Assembly (NCBI GenBank): GCA_963693085.1
Contig: OY856409.1
Location: 1,337,160,915 to 1,337,224,914, forward strand
DNA: 64,000 nucleotides
DNA from: Alisma plantago-aquatica
Taxonomy: Eukaryota; Streptophyta; Magnoliopsida; Alismatales; Alismataceae
Direction of reading: 5' to 3'
The notes below the pieces were generated by a model that saw nothing but the letters and a program-made list of their open reading frames with translations, searched no databases and was not told the DNA's origin. Positions 1 through 11,511 of the stretch are shown in pieces (within the stretch, counting starts at the first letter, position 1; every line of letters starts with the position of its first letter). A program made the position numbers and the translations under genes.

Positions 1-1
1 G

Positions 2-631
2 CAGGTTGAAGCAGAAGTAAATGATAAAGCTTTGAACTCAGAGCAAGCCTATGCTCAGCCTCAGCCTGATGAATCAGTCCACAGTAATGTAGGGATTAGA
101 ATACAGCCAAAGACCAGGACCTGTTATAACTGTGGGAAGCCTGGACATATCAGATCTAATTGTCTAGAAAGGATATATAGAGGAAGAATTGAGAAAAGGC
201 CTATTCAAATCCATAAACAAAGGCCTGAAATTCCCAAAAGGAAGAAGTTTCTGATGTCCCCAACACAACCAGGACCTAGTACATCAAGGCAGTGGTTATT
301 CAGAAAGGATAAGGAACCCTTTAAACCACTACGACTGGAGAGACGCTGCTACAACTGTGGGAAGGTGGGGCATGTGATGAAGAATTGTCGATCTAAGCCT
401 GTCAATGTGACACAGCCTCCGAGACAAGGGCAACAGGGATCACAGAGAAGGCAATTTCAAGGAGCAGCTCGAGGACGTGGACAAGCGTCCCAAGCTGGAT
501 CATCTGTACCAAATCAACCACAGGCAATAGTGAGGTTCTATACTATGAACCCACCTAATGCAGTGGTCGATCCACGGGTTGTGACAGGTCAGATGAACTT
601 TTATATTCTGATATGTCTAATTCATGTGTAG
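2..631 (+). pseudogene. gag C-terminal part with two CCHC zinc knuckles (gypsy)
   Basis: The frame is open from the left edge, so the true start lies outside the window. Two CX2CX4HX4C zinc knuckles are visible, CYNCGKPGHIRSNC and CYNCGKVGHVMKNC, separated by a basic Pro/Lys/Arg-rich linker. A Gln/Gly/Arg-rich tail follows the second. Zinc knuckles in retroelement gag bind the element's RNA during packaging. The frame ends in FYILICLIHV and a stop. In the next frame the reading continues into a protease motif, so a frameshift near 590 separates gag from protease. Family assignment is strong; this copy is decayed. Confidence 0.85.
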
Positions 632-745
632 TATCTGTTCTGTTTGACCCAGGTGCTACGCACTCTTTTATCACTCGAAGAGTGATCCGTAACTACAATA
701 TGACAATCAGTCATAGGGCAGGAAGTTGTTTTTGGAGACTCCGTT
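592..745 (+). pseudogene. aspartic protease fragment of the gypsy element
   Basis: In the frame +1 to gag, the translation contains VVSVLFDPGATHSFIT, which matches the retropepsin-like motif (D-x-G-A-T-H-S-F) of plant Ty3/gypsy polyproteins. The catalytic Asp is present. The reading stops making sense after about 745. No reverse transcriptase, RNase H or integrase follows before the 3' LTR at 1807, so pol was removed by a large deletion or lost earlier in a gag-only lineage. Confidence 0.75.
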
Positions 746-1806
746 GAGTGAGTCTGATGTTCTGCAGGAGGTATGATCTCCCTGCATCCTTTTCTTTTCT
801 AATCATTGCATTCGAGTGGATCCAATACCTTGATATGCAAGGATTTGGTAGAATCCTCGAGCCATGATTGATTAGACAAGATAAATGGTATTTCTTATAA
901 ATCTCTTTATGATCTTTTGGAACAAGTTGAAATAGTAGTTGATGGAACTATTCCTTGATTGGTCTTATAAAATCTTTCTATGATGCATCAGATATAATCG
1001 TTTTATAATACATGTTTACTTCTATAAGAAGAAAATGTATTAAAAAAAATTAATCTGGATGTAGGATTCAATAAAAGTTAATAAGTATGTATGAAAGGAT
1101 GGAAAAAGAGAAGGAACATAGTAATATACAAGTACATATTTTCTTACCTCAGTAATCATATACCCTGGCCAGGTATACAATTACTGATGATGAAGTAAAT
1201 ATGAAAACCTTGAAGTTGTTATCATTTGATTACTCTGATCAAGTAGTCAATCTAAAACAACTTAAAGGGCATCATAAGATAAGAAAAATGAGAATATAGA
1301 AGGTCAACCATGATTAGTAATGGTTGAAAGAATTTATGTAATGAGCAATGTTCCATGATAAAAGGAAGAAAGAGATATAAAGTTTTGATAACACAAGTAA
1401 TTAATACCAAATTAAGAATGTTGAGAACATCCCTTGTTAGGGGTTTATGTTCTTAAATAAGGGTAGAATTTTAAGAACATCCCTTGTTAGGGGTTTATGT
1501 TCTTAAAATAAACATATCTTCTAAAAGAATGTCTGATAAGATAGTTAATGCATAAAATAAAGAAAGTTAATATGCTGATTATCAGATGAGATGATAAGAC
1601 TCAGGGTGAGAGGGCCCTTATATGGTCTTAAATAAATATCAGGGCTTGAATTTGATCCTAAAGAATGTTGATCAAAATTCTATAACATCTCCCTGAAAAT
1701 GGTTTGTTACCTAAGAATGTAACAATGTGTATGCTGAAACAATATCTGCTTTCCCCTTTTCTTCCTGAGATTTCGGGGACGAAATCCTTGTTAGGGGTTT
1801 ATGATT
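746..1806 (+). other. non-coding internal region and polypurine tract before the 3' LTR
   Basis: I see no gene here. The sequence is AT-rich and ends in a purine-rich stretch just before TGTAACACC, suiting a plus-strand primer site. The motif CCTTGTTAGGGGTTTATG occurs three times: near 1431 and 1479, inside a 40-50 bp direct duplication, and at about 1787 immediately before the LTR. Confidence 0.55.
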
Positions 1807-2939
1807 TGTAACACCCCTGACCTGGGTTATAAGATAACCCTAGGTGTTTTGCCTAAATATGAAATTAAAAGTTTGTAATTATCCTTTGGTATGTAATCAA
1901 AGCTTTTATGGAACATAAGTTTCCCTTTCTGTCCCTTATAAACCAATGGTGAAGTGTTGGTTGCAATACGGGGACCTATGTGCAATTTGCCCAACCAGAG
2001 GGGTTAAACTGCAAATTTCACATGTTTATATGTTCCTTTAATGTTGAGACAACATAAGAATGAATATGATGAGGTTTAAGGGATTTCCCAATCTTGAGCA
2101 CCAAGGTGCAGCTGTGGAAGCAACCCCTGTACTTGAAAACCCTAAATTGGTGTAAAATGCAATTTACCCAATTTGAGGGGTGCAACTTGTAAAATACATC
2201 ATCTAAAACATCTTTTATGGCTCTTGGCATCATTTAGAAGAGAAATGATGAAAAGGTTACTTCAAGTGAATAATCATATAGTAAAGAACACCTTTGTGAT
2301 TGAATAATCAAGGTGTATGTATAATAGCCCTTTTATGTGTATGCTTTAGTGATGGGTTGATCCTCTTTGCCTTCAATTCTTGACCTTAGAAGGAGTTTGT
2401 CCTTAGAAATGAGATGAGGGGACGTGCAAGGAAGAAAGGAAGGACTTAGATGAGAAAGGAGGAAAACATATGTCCTTATGTTGAAAATTCACCCAAGTAT
2501 ATATATAACTTTCCTCACTTAGCAAAGGAACGATCCTCTTCCTTTCATTTCTTTTCCCCTTGCTCAAACCGACTAAGGAGAGCTCTGGAGCTCAGGAGGA
2601 CGACCAAGGGAGTGCAAGCCATCTCTTCTCAACCTTCCTTGGAGGATTCACCTTGGCCGACCTGTGGAGCTTCTAGGACGCCATTAAAGGCTTGGAGCTC
2701 GAAAGCTTGGAGCTCAAGGAGCAAGCTTTAGGCGGGTTTTATAACTCTAAACTTTATGCTTGATTATACATCCTTTTCTATGCATATAGTTGCTAGTTCT
2801 TCTTCTTCCCTATCTTTCCTTGCATCCTTGCAAGCAAAATCGTGAAGAACTGCCACTGCTCTCAAGGTAGAAGATAAGGGCGTTAATTCCTATGCTTATC
2901 CATGGATTTTCACTTTATCAAACGACCTCCACCTATTGC

Positions 2940-4575
2940 TCAAAACGGTTTCAAACTGTTTGGTGGGCAAACGGTTTCAGGGTCGTTTGAGGGCAAACGG
3001 TCTTCAAGACCGTTTGGTCCCGTTGACCAAGCGAAGACCGTTTGGGAATCTTGTTCATAATTATGTAGGTTAATCACCCACAAAATTTGACAGGTTAACT
3101 CCAAAGGAATCGTGAGATATGAGCAAATCAATTAGCAAAACCAATTGAATTAAGTTCTGATTTTCAATCTGTTTAATTTGCCCTTTTTGGGCAAACGCTC
3201 TCAAGACCGTTTAAGATGGTTGACTAAACGTTGACCGTTTGGGATTACTGTTCATAATGATGTTAATTAACGATTCACCAAATTTGAGGGATTAATTCCA
3301 AACGAGTCATGAGTTGAAGGATGATTAATAGGGAAAACCCTAATTGAAATTAGTGCTGAATCTCCAATGAGTTAAGTTGAGATTTTGGGTTGATTAGCCC
3401 AAACGGTTTCAAGACCGTTTGGGAATCACCCAAACGGTCTCAAGACCGTTTGGGGGTCACCCCAAGACCGTTTGGAGGTCTGGGGTCAAGTATAGTTGAT
3501 CAATTGAAGGTCCAAAGGTACCAAATCATATTGCAATTAAGTATTGATGTGATGATCAACTCAATAGATCAAACCTTGATGAATTTTCACTAGAGTCCAA
3601 AGGATGGATGGGCAAACGGTCTCAAGACCGTTTGGAACTCAACCAAACGGTCTCAAGACCGTTTGGTGTCAACCCAAGACCGTTTGGAGGTCTAGGGTTA
3701 AGGTAATTTGATCAATTGAGGGCCCAATTACAGTGGGTTATTGAAACAATCAAATTGCTGTTTTCTAAGTATAGATCTTGTTGAGTTTTGGGTTGAAGGA
3801 CCCAAACGGTCTCAAGACCGTTTGGGGTTCCTCCAAACGGTCCCAAGACCGTTTGGGCACAACCCAAGACCGTTTGAAGGTCTAGGGTTGAGTTAATCTA
3901 ATGGTTTGAGGGTCCAATTACAAGAAGTTGATGAATTGATGAAGATTGCTGATTTTGACCTAATTGGACTTCAACCCTAGTAAAAACGACTTAGTTTTTG
4001 GTCAAACTTTGGGCAAACGGTCTCAAGACCGTTTGGATGATGTCCAAACGACCTCAAGACCGTTTGGGCCAAGTTTGAGCCCAATTGGAGGTCAATTGAT
4101 AGGTTCAACCTTGAGTTGATTCACATTGTTGAACATTGATGACCAACCGATTTGAAACCCTAATTGAGAGGGATTGAACCCTAATTGGCCATCAATTGAG
4201 GGTCAATTTGATGTCTAATTGACTAAGGCTAACCCTAATTGACTCAATTTATAAGGGGTTAACATAGCTTTGACCAATTGAGGGCTTCAACCAACACTTT
4301 CATGAACATTGGTAACCTTTGAACCACTTTGGAGGTCCAAACGGTTTGAGCCCATTTGGACCAAACGGTCTCAAGACCGTTTGGGCTCAAACGACCTCAG
4401 GACCGTTTGGTCCAATCGATCTCAAGCTGATTTGATCAAACGGTTTCAAACCGATTAAGGCTCCAAACGGTTTGGAAAGTCAACCCTTCCAAACGGTCTT
4501 CACCTCCAAACGGTCTCAAGACCGTTTGGGTGGTTGAAACCGTTTGAAGGTTGAAACCGTTTGGGGATGTTGGTG
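2940..4575. repeat. palindromic AAACGGTCTCAAGACCGTTT array inside the LTR
   Basis: Perfect 20-bp copies begin at 3432, 3614, 3645, 3804, 4015, 4363 and 4508, with one-mismatch copies at 3401 and 3835 and many half-units. The motif is an inverted repeat (9-bp arms, extending to CCAAACGGTCT/AGACCGTTTGG, with a 2-base CA centre). The copies sit in larger units of about 150-220 bp that share the phrases CCCAAGACCGTTTGGAGGTC and CAATTGAGGGTCCAATTACA, which points to tandem expansion followed by divergence. Confidence 0.85.
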
Positions 4576-5649
4576 ATGGTTTGTACTTAACCATTTGATG
4601 GTGTAACTAGTTCAATGGTGATCTAATCTAAACCCTAATGGTAACCTAGGTCATTAAGGGACTAAGTGATTAGTGAGTTAACCCATGATGGTGATCATGA
4701 GGCAAATTACCAAAATACCCTTGAGGGGTCTAAAGGGGTAAAACCTTGTTCTAACCAAACCCTAATCACATGATGATGATGTCTTGGCTTATGTTAGCCA
4801 ATGGAGACTTAACTCAACCTGATCTAGAGTGGTGTCATCACCATCTACTAGTGATAGGAGGGAGAAAGTATTCCAAGAGAGAGAAAGTATCCTAGAGAGA
4901 GAAATTACCCTTTTTAAGGTGGAAACTCAAGTGAGATACTTCAATTACACATGAGTGTGCATGATTAGGGTATGATTCACTTATGTGAGATCATGGAAAC
5001 CCTAATTATGATATCCAATGAATCTTAATCTTAATTAAGAGCCTTAATAATGATGTTTCTCTTACATAATGATGTAATGAGCACAATTCACTATAGAGTG
5101 AATAGTAAACCCTAATTTTAGGGTAATGACATGAAAGATGAATAGTAAACCCTAATTGTTGAATTGTTTACTATTATCAGTTGATTTAACCATGCAGGTT
5201 GTCATGAGATGATGGTCATATCCAGGTATGGAATACCATGTTATATTCATTGAAAGCATGCCTTAAGCTTTATGAATAAGTGAATTATATTGATGCACTG
5301 TTAGTGACATCTTTTGTGATTTATGGGCTGTGAAAGCCATAAATACCATCAAGGTCATGCTTGACAGATGACTTGTGATGAGATGACTGAGAACTGATGA
5401 TTGAAAAGAGTTAGGCCTGCTACATTTATGTATTCTCATTATAGTTGTTGTGCTAATGTTATTGTTTGAAGAACAATGTTAAAGAATACTGAATGTACCT
5501 AACTAATCAAGTGAAATGTAGAGCCCTGATCATAGATCCATCATTGTCAGAGTCTAAATGATGGTGAAATAGGTTTTCCCCAGGGAACTCCTGGATCACA
5601 TACTTTTGAGTATGTGGGGTACATGGATGTGTAGAACCTTACATCCTAG

Positions 5650-5775
5650 TGTAGGTATTTGATGTAGATTCTAGTAGTCTGTCATACCTTCACTAAAAGA
5701 GAAAAGGTGAGAGGATTTGATGTAGATTCATGTAGTCCATCACTCCCCCACCACAAAGTCCAAAAGGTGAGATGT
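5650..5775 (+). repeat. short direct duplication in the gypsy LTR
   Basis: Two adjacent copies of about 55-60 bp begin with TTTGATGTAGATTC and end with AAAAGGTGAGA. They differ by substitutions and small indels. I see no function for them. Confidence 0.5.
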
Positions 5776-6756
5776 ATTACTACACTCCCTTAAAGACACA
5801 AACACCGCATCGATGAAAGATAAACAAGAAATCTTCCGATGACGAAGAGAGTACAGAACGCCACTGTAACTCTAAAAATAGCGAAGGACCAGTTTACCCT
5901 GGTAAGCTATTACAAAGACATCCCGCCAGATGTCTAACAATCAATCCTCTAACTGACTGAGGAAGATGAGGTCTTAAGAATCCGGCTCTTTTAATGACCT
6001 ATGTATGATACTGATGTGACTTCTTAGCGATCAGTTGGAGTATGAGTGGTATGCCTCATCTCCACAGGGCATAATAATGTTTGTAAAACATAATCAACCG
6101 CGTAGTATATCTGCTTAGGTTAAACTACGAGGAACAATGTTTGGTGTTACATTGTTTACATTAATGATATGTTCAGATATTTTGTATACATGTCCTTTAT
6201 ATGCTTTAAAGACATGACTGCTTAAGTAGAAGTTGCTTCACTTGCTATTAAACCTGCTGTTGTATGATTTATGTTATAATAAAGCTTCTAGTTGAGAGTT
6301 ATAACTCTCGCTGGGACAATTTGTATATTGTCTCACTCCGTAGATTTTAACTCTTTTTAGGTGGTCGCCGAAGACGAAGGAGACCGTTTAAGAATGAGCA
6401 ACAACGACAACAACAGTACCAGGGGCAGCAGTGAATCTCAGGTGGAGATATTGGCTGCTGAGTTACGTAGTTAGATAGTCCTATGCGTCTCTGTACTCTC
6501 AGGTTCTAGGAATCAGTGGTTTGAGTTTTTAGTGTTGGCTCCTGAGAATTTTGAATCATGTTGTACATAACTACTCAAGAAGTGGTTTTACAGAGATGTA
6601 AACTATTTACTTGGTTTCTTATAAAAAGGAATTTTATAATTTCCAGATCTTGTCTCAAAAATTTTAATTTTCAGTAATTTTTCATATTCCGCAACTAATC
6701 GAATGTTTCTGCTAAGTTTATATCGTGGTTTTAGAGATCGGAGCCCACAGGAGCCC

Positions 6757-7612
6757 ACAGATTTAGAGAAGGAAAAACTAAGAAAACCCAAGATGTAACC
6801 CAAGAGGAGTAGAATTCTAGGTTCAACACAAAATCCTACTCCTATAGCTGCTCCAAATCGAACAAACCTCTCTCCCAAGAAGCTTTGTGGAGTTGAGAAG
6901 CTCTTCTGCACCTTGGAGAAGAAGATTTGAGAAGAAAAGAAGAATAATGAGGTTCTTTAGCAAGAAACCACCTCCTTCCACCTCTAAAATCGTCCTCCTT
7001 GCTCTAGCCTTGCTCTGGGATAAAAGAGTTTCAAATAATAACCAAAGATAATTGCTCCATAGAGTAGTTTCATCTTTTAAAATGAAAGGAGTCGTATTTG
7101 AAAATTGTTGAAACTGATAGGCACACGGTGTGTCTTTCTTTGGACATGGCGTGTGCAGTCTCAGGCAGTTGTTCTGAGTGTAAATCACAGGGTGTGTTTG
7201 AATTAATACACGTAGTGTACTTTACCAAAAAGGTAAAGCTCGGTTCTGAATTTCTAGGTACACGTCGTGTCTTTCGTGAACACACTGTATACTTTTCTTC
7301 AGTGAATGAAGTAATAGGTCATCTAGAAATACACATGCCATATCTTAAATAAGACTCATCGTGTGCATTGTTGTTTCAGCAGAATTAAAGTTTTGATTGT
7401 CTGCAAGGCGTGGATAAGTCTTGATAATGATGATATTGAGTTGGGATATCTCCAATTTGATCCTTTTGATGCAAATATGCAATACACATCATGTGATAAG
7501 TAAAATAACAAAAAGGTGGCAAGAATGATATGAATAGAGGCTAAATGAGAACAAAATGAACTGAATTTGTGTGTGAAAACATGTGAAAAGTTGATGTGGA
7601 AACCACACAACA
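6757..7612 (-). repeat. 3' LTR of the Athila-like element (truncated)
   Basis: This aligns over its full length with 17852-18705, with many substitutions. Its inner end is CCACACAACA on the plus strand, directly followed by the PPT complement. The outer roughly 750 bp present in the other LTR are missing. The sequence left of 6757 (GGAGCCCACAG, partly duplicated) shows no match to the other LTR. Confidence 0.88.
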
Positions 7613-7624
7613 AATCCCCCTAAG
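7613..7624 (-). other. polypurine tract of the Athila-like element
   Basis: On the minus strand CTTAGGGGGATT abuts the LTR start TGTTGTGTGG, the expected plus-strand priming site. Confidence 0.8.
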
Positions 7625-8776
7625 TTTGAACCATTGCTTGTCCGCAAACAAAAAGAGCATAGCCACACAAATGAAGGAATATTCAAGCTCATGCATGGAT
7701 TAAATGAAATGAAGATATGCAATAAACTCAACCAATCATGCACATTAGGTTTATATCCATAGCCATCATCTCAATTTAAACATCCAAGACAGAGAAATTT
7801 TAGTTCAGCAATGGTAGTCACAAATTAAGCAAAACAATCAACTAAACAACACTAGACAGGATTTGGATAGTCAAGCCAAACAACTAGTGAATTTATAGCG
7901 CAAAATTTTCAGCTATTATGGATGTAAATGATGAAATCTTAGCTAATTTTAACAATCTCAGTTGAGCTCTCTTCTCAAAAAGATATGACAATTGATTTTT
8001 GGGATTTCGGCACTCAGCTGCTAATTTAGGCTTATGCACACGTGGAGTGCCGGTTGGGGTGTTATTTTTTCCCTCTTTTGATTTTTCATACCACCTAACC
8101 ATCATTGTCGGGTCGGACTCACACTAGACTAGCATGATATGTGGGTTGTTTGCCATCTTTTATTGGGTAAAGTGAGAAAAAGATAAAAGAGATTTTTGCA
8201 CAACACAAGGGAGTCAATGAGAAAGTTAAGTTAACAAGATTCCATTCATTATTTTGCAAATTTTTCACTAAAAAATTGGTTGTATATGCACTAAAAGTTT
8301 GGCAAGAGTATCCCATATTCTGAACAGTATTGTAGAGTTGGTTTATTTGCTAAAATTTGAGACTGTTACATGTATTTAGCAATCAAAGATGTGAAAATTG
8401 AGAGTTCAAGCTATAATTACAAACCAGGATCATGTACATGGGGAATTTTATTTTTCATTTGATTCATGCATGCTCTTTACTAATTCTTTCATATGGCCAA
8501 AAGAAATACAAGGTACAAGATAGTTCAAGCATACAAGGTACAAAAGTTCATACTATCACAATAGCCTCATTTCATACTAAACTTGCCATGAAGGGAAAAT
8601 ATAGAACATGAAAATAAAAGATTGAAACAAAAGACTGACATGACTAATAAAAGTAAATGACAAAATCAAATGAAAAAAAAACTACATTACGGGCCGGTTG
8701 CACCCCCCCTAAGCTTGAAATTTGTAGTGTCCTCACTGCATCAATTGATCTCATGAAGGTAACAACCGGATACCTA
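7625..8776 (-). other. non-coding 3' region of the Athila-like element
   Basis: AT-rich sequence lies between the third ORF and the PPT. The small reading frames here look random. A second C-run (CACCCCCCCTAAGCTTGAAA, near 8700) resembles a duplicate PPT. Confidence 0.5.
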
Positions 8777-10171
8777 TCATGGGTGAAAATCAATAAGAGG
8801 GGCCAGTGCCCCCATGGTTAGTCGGAAAGAACTTGATGACAAGATCATCATCTGGAACATCCATCGAAGTGGGTTGCGGGGCGGACTCTGGCTGTTGTGG
8901 TGGTGGATGATATGGTTGCGGGATGGAGTAGTGGCCCTATGAGATGTGCCATGAATCCGTGTGGTTGACCATGTCATGCATCGTAGTATACTGTGTGCCC
9001 ATTTGATCCAGGCAGTCGTTGATGTGATCAAACCGATGTTGCATGTAGCCGTACAAATGCCTGACATCAGGCATCACCCAGGAGTACTTTGTCTGGGTGT
9101 TGGTGGAGGGAGGTGGAAGTAGTAGAAGGAGGTGCCCCGGTATCATTAGCAGCTCCAGCTGCGTCTCCTTCCTCATCAACGTTCAGCACATATTTCCAGT
9201 TGTCCTTGTTCTCCAGGGTGATATTCTTAGGATCTAGAATGTCAATGTAGTGATCATCATCGAAGAATTGCCTAAACTTGGTGTCATTGTTGGCAACTTT
9301 TGAGAGCAACCCTGCAGAGAGAAGGTACTAGATGTCTAATAGGTTTCTACTTGGTGCTACTTCTAAACATGTCAAATCAACATCGAGGTTTTATGCAATC
9401 AGACTAATCAATCCACCATACATGATGTCGTCGACGTCCCTCTTCTTAATCTTCTTAATATTCGGGAAACGTGTAAGAATGTAAAAAAGCAGCATTAATC
9501 GGGTGCTCATACACCATCCCCCATAAGAAGAACAGATCTTGCTTCCCAACAACCCCCTGGGTTTCCTTCTTGGAAAACACTCTGGTACTAAGAAGGCAGT
9601 GAACGTATCAGAAGATAGGGTTATGGATAGCGGACGCTCTGTCTTGCTTCGCCTCATGATGTTCCTCATTGGAAATCTCAAACCAAAACTCGTCGCTATG
9701 AAAAACCGACGGGTAGCTAATCGTTCCAACGTAATGACACTCCAACAACTCACAAAAACGTCTAAATGTGAGCTTGAAAGCATGACCCAAAAGCCTAAAA
9801 CAAATGATATCGTAGGGCTCCAGCTTCTTCTGTGGGTCTTATTCAGTGGTGAGTGTCGTCAAAAACTCATAGACTAGGTGGGGGTAAGTATTGGATACCC
9901 TCAGGTAGATGTAGCTCAACCCCAAGTCCTACAGGCGCATGATAACTTCATCTTTAAAGCCTAGAGTCGTCATTTTCTGCTGGCAAGTAAACCGAGTCAG
10001 AAGTACCCTCTGTGAAATCAAGAACTGGTATGTCGGGCCTTCTTCAGGGGTGACCCAAAACTGAGTAGTAGAGACATACGTCGGAGCTTGGGAGGAACTG
10101 GCACTGTGCTTGCGGTTGCTAGTTAGCTTGAATAGAGCCATTTTTGCTGCTGACAGATTAACACACGTCAT
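8777..10171 (-). pseudogene. third ORF of the Athila-like element (env position), decayed
   Basis: Located between integrase and the 3' LTR, where Athila elements carry an extra ORF. The reading starts near 10171 with MALFKLTSNRKHSASSSQAP and continues in broken pieces through WVTPEEGPTYQFL, KLEPYDIICFRLLGHAFK, FRRFCELLECHYVGTI and DVDDIMYGGLISLIA. A separate acidic tail, LEDKDN-like and rich in Asp/Ala, runs to about 8777. This resembles the 'putative plant transposon protein' domain found in such elements. It is not a recognisable envelope protein. Several in-frame stops (for example at 9929) make it non-functional. Confidence 0.6.
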
Positions 10172-11290
10172 GTGCTAGGACAGACATGTCGTGTATCTAA
10201 AATAGAAGTTCAGCTGAGACTGCAACGCACACGTCGTGTGCAAATAGGTACATGTCGTGTGCCTAGAAATCTGTAGAAATCTGCAGGTTGCGATGGTAGC
10301 AGTTTGGGGAGGGAATGGAGGATGATGATGGCACTTGGACGCTTGCTTGGTGATGGCGACGGTGGTTGCGTAGATCTGATGTGCTTCTCCTTGGCGTCGA
10401 GGAGGTGCTTGGAGAGGAGGATGGTGGATCCCTCTCTCACGTCCTTGTTGGAGAAGATGATGGCAGCTTGAGGTAGAAGATGACGGTGATGGTTTATTAT
10501 CTGTTGCTTTGGGGGCGACAGCTCGAATCTTGACGGTGAGGGCACCACCTTGTGCTAAGGCACACGGCAGCAAGGGAAGGACACGGCGGCGGTGTGTGTA
10601 GCTCGAGGTAGACACACCGCGAGCAAGGAACACGGCGGTGTCGAGGTTGTTGGCTTGAGGAAGAAGGAGACGCGACCGATGAACACGGCACGGCAGAAAC
10701 TCTCAGGTGTGCTAGGGTACACGGTAGCAAGGAAGCAAAGGCTAGGGCTCTGGAGTATCACACGACTCGAATGAGAGTGTGAGTGAGAGGGGCGGTCGTG
10801 TGCTAGGTCATAAACCTGCATTTTCGTCAAAAGACACGGCGTGTTCAAATAAAGAGTGTGTTGTTCCAGAACTCCTTTTCTGTAATAAAAGACACGACGT
10901 GTTATAATAAGCACACGCCGTGTACTAATTCAGAATTTCAAAATGTCTATTTTCACTGATAACTATACGGTGTGTTCAAATAAAGACACGTCGTGTACTT
11001 TTCCAGAATATTTGATCCTTCCTTTTCTGCTCGGGAACATGTCGTGTCTAAATTAGAACATGTTGTGTTTGTGTTCTAGATTTCTCATGCCTCCATCTCC
11101 TGCTTGGGAACACATCGTGTCTAAATTGGAACATGTTGTGTTCCTTTCCAGGTCTTGGTGAACTTTGTGTCTGCTGATCGGCGACACGATGTGTCAAATA
11201 AAGACATGTCATGTACTTGGAGATAAAACTTGTCTGTTGTATCTCTGGAAGTAGAGACACACCGTGTCTTAAATAAGACATGTCGTGACT
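10150..11290. repeat. cluster of ACACGNCGTGT palindromes (Athila-like element)
   Basis: Roughly twenty copies of an 11-12 bp palindrome, ACACGNCGTGT and close variants such as ACATGTCGTGT, are scattered at 20-90 bp spacing. Examples lie near 10228, 10842, 10892, 10911, 10984, 11184 and 11258. The 10.2-10.8 kb part is C/G-rich with Ser/Pro-type low-complexity frames that I do not regard as genes. The same motif recurs in both LTRs of this element. Confidence 0.75.
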
Positions 11291-11511
11291 TCTGTAGTTT
11301 CTGCAAAAAATAGCTTTTTGTCAGCACAGAATTAATAACATATATGGAAATAAAATTGTCTAAATTATTACATTCATCCATGACAAGCTTATTTATGAAA
11401 TTAAAGAGTGTTTTTTACTCAAATGACTTGAAAAGAAATCTATCCTAATGTGGGTTCAACTCCCACAAGGTCCTCCATTTAGAGTCTAGAGTGAGACTCT
11501 TCAATTGTCAA

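Larger units (their letters stand above)
1..6756 (+). mobile_element. Ty3/gypsy element remnant, Del/Tekay-like, 3' part
   Basis: The segment reads gag end, protease scrap, about 1 kb of non-coding sequence, a polypurine region and a very long 3' LTR starting TGTAACACC at 1807. The sequence before the LTR (TTTCGGGGACGAAATCC) is the kind of 3' end seen in chromovirus-type plant gypsy elements, which is why I place it near Del/Tekay. Reverse transcriptase, RNase H and integrase are absent, so this copy is non-autonomous. The 5' end lies outside the window, and the right boundary is blurred where the LTR meets the truncated Athila LTR at 6757. Confidence 0.7.
1807..6756 (+). repeat. 3' LTR of the gypsy element (very long)
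   Basis: The LTR begins TGTAACACC right after the polypurine region. Its end is uncertain. A TTTTACA at 6592 would give TGTAA/TTACA termini and an LTR of about 4.8 kb, but similar sequence may run on to the junction at 6757. A TATATATA stretch near 2498 followed by a C/T-rich leader is a possible promoter. No long reading frame belongs to it; the 93-residue frame at 2450-2731 has no recognisable domain. The partner LTR is outside the window. Confidence 0.6.

Noticed and set aside
6603..7188. Overlapping minus-strand frames of 102 and 121 residues
   Set aside because: They fall in the truncated Athila LTR and its junction; the other LTR does not preserve them.
8777..10171. Third ORF of the Athila-like element as a retroviral-type envelope gene
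   Set aside because: Position fits, but no signal peptide, transmembrane anchor or envelope-like pattern could be seen; described only as a decayed extra ORF.
10175..10914. Several long minus-strand frames rich in Ser, Pro and Arg
   Set aside because: Overlapping frames in G/C-rich repeated sequence of the Athila-like element, without domain or consistent start; judged compositional.
11450..11480. tRNA T-arm-like text GGTTCAACTCCCAC
   Set aside because: No acceptor stem or A box could be paired with it, so no tRNA is called.
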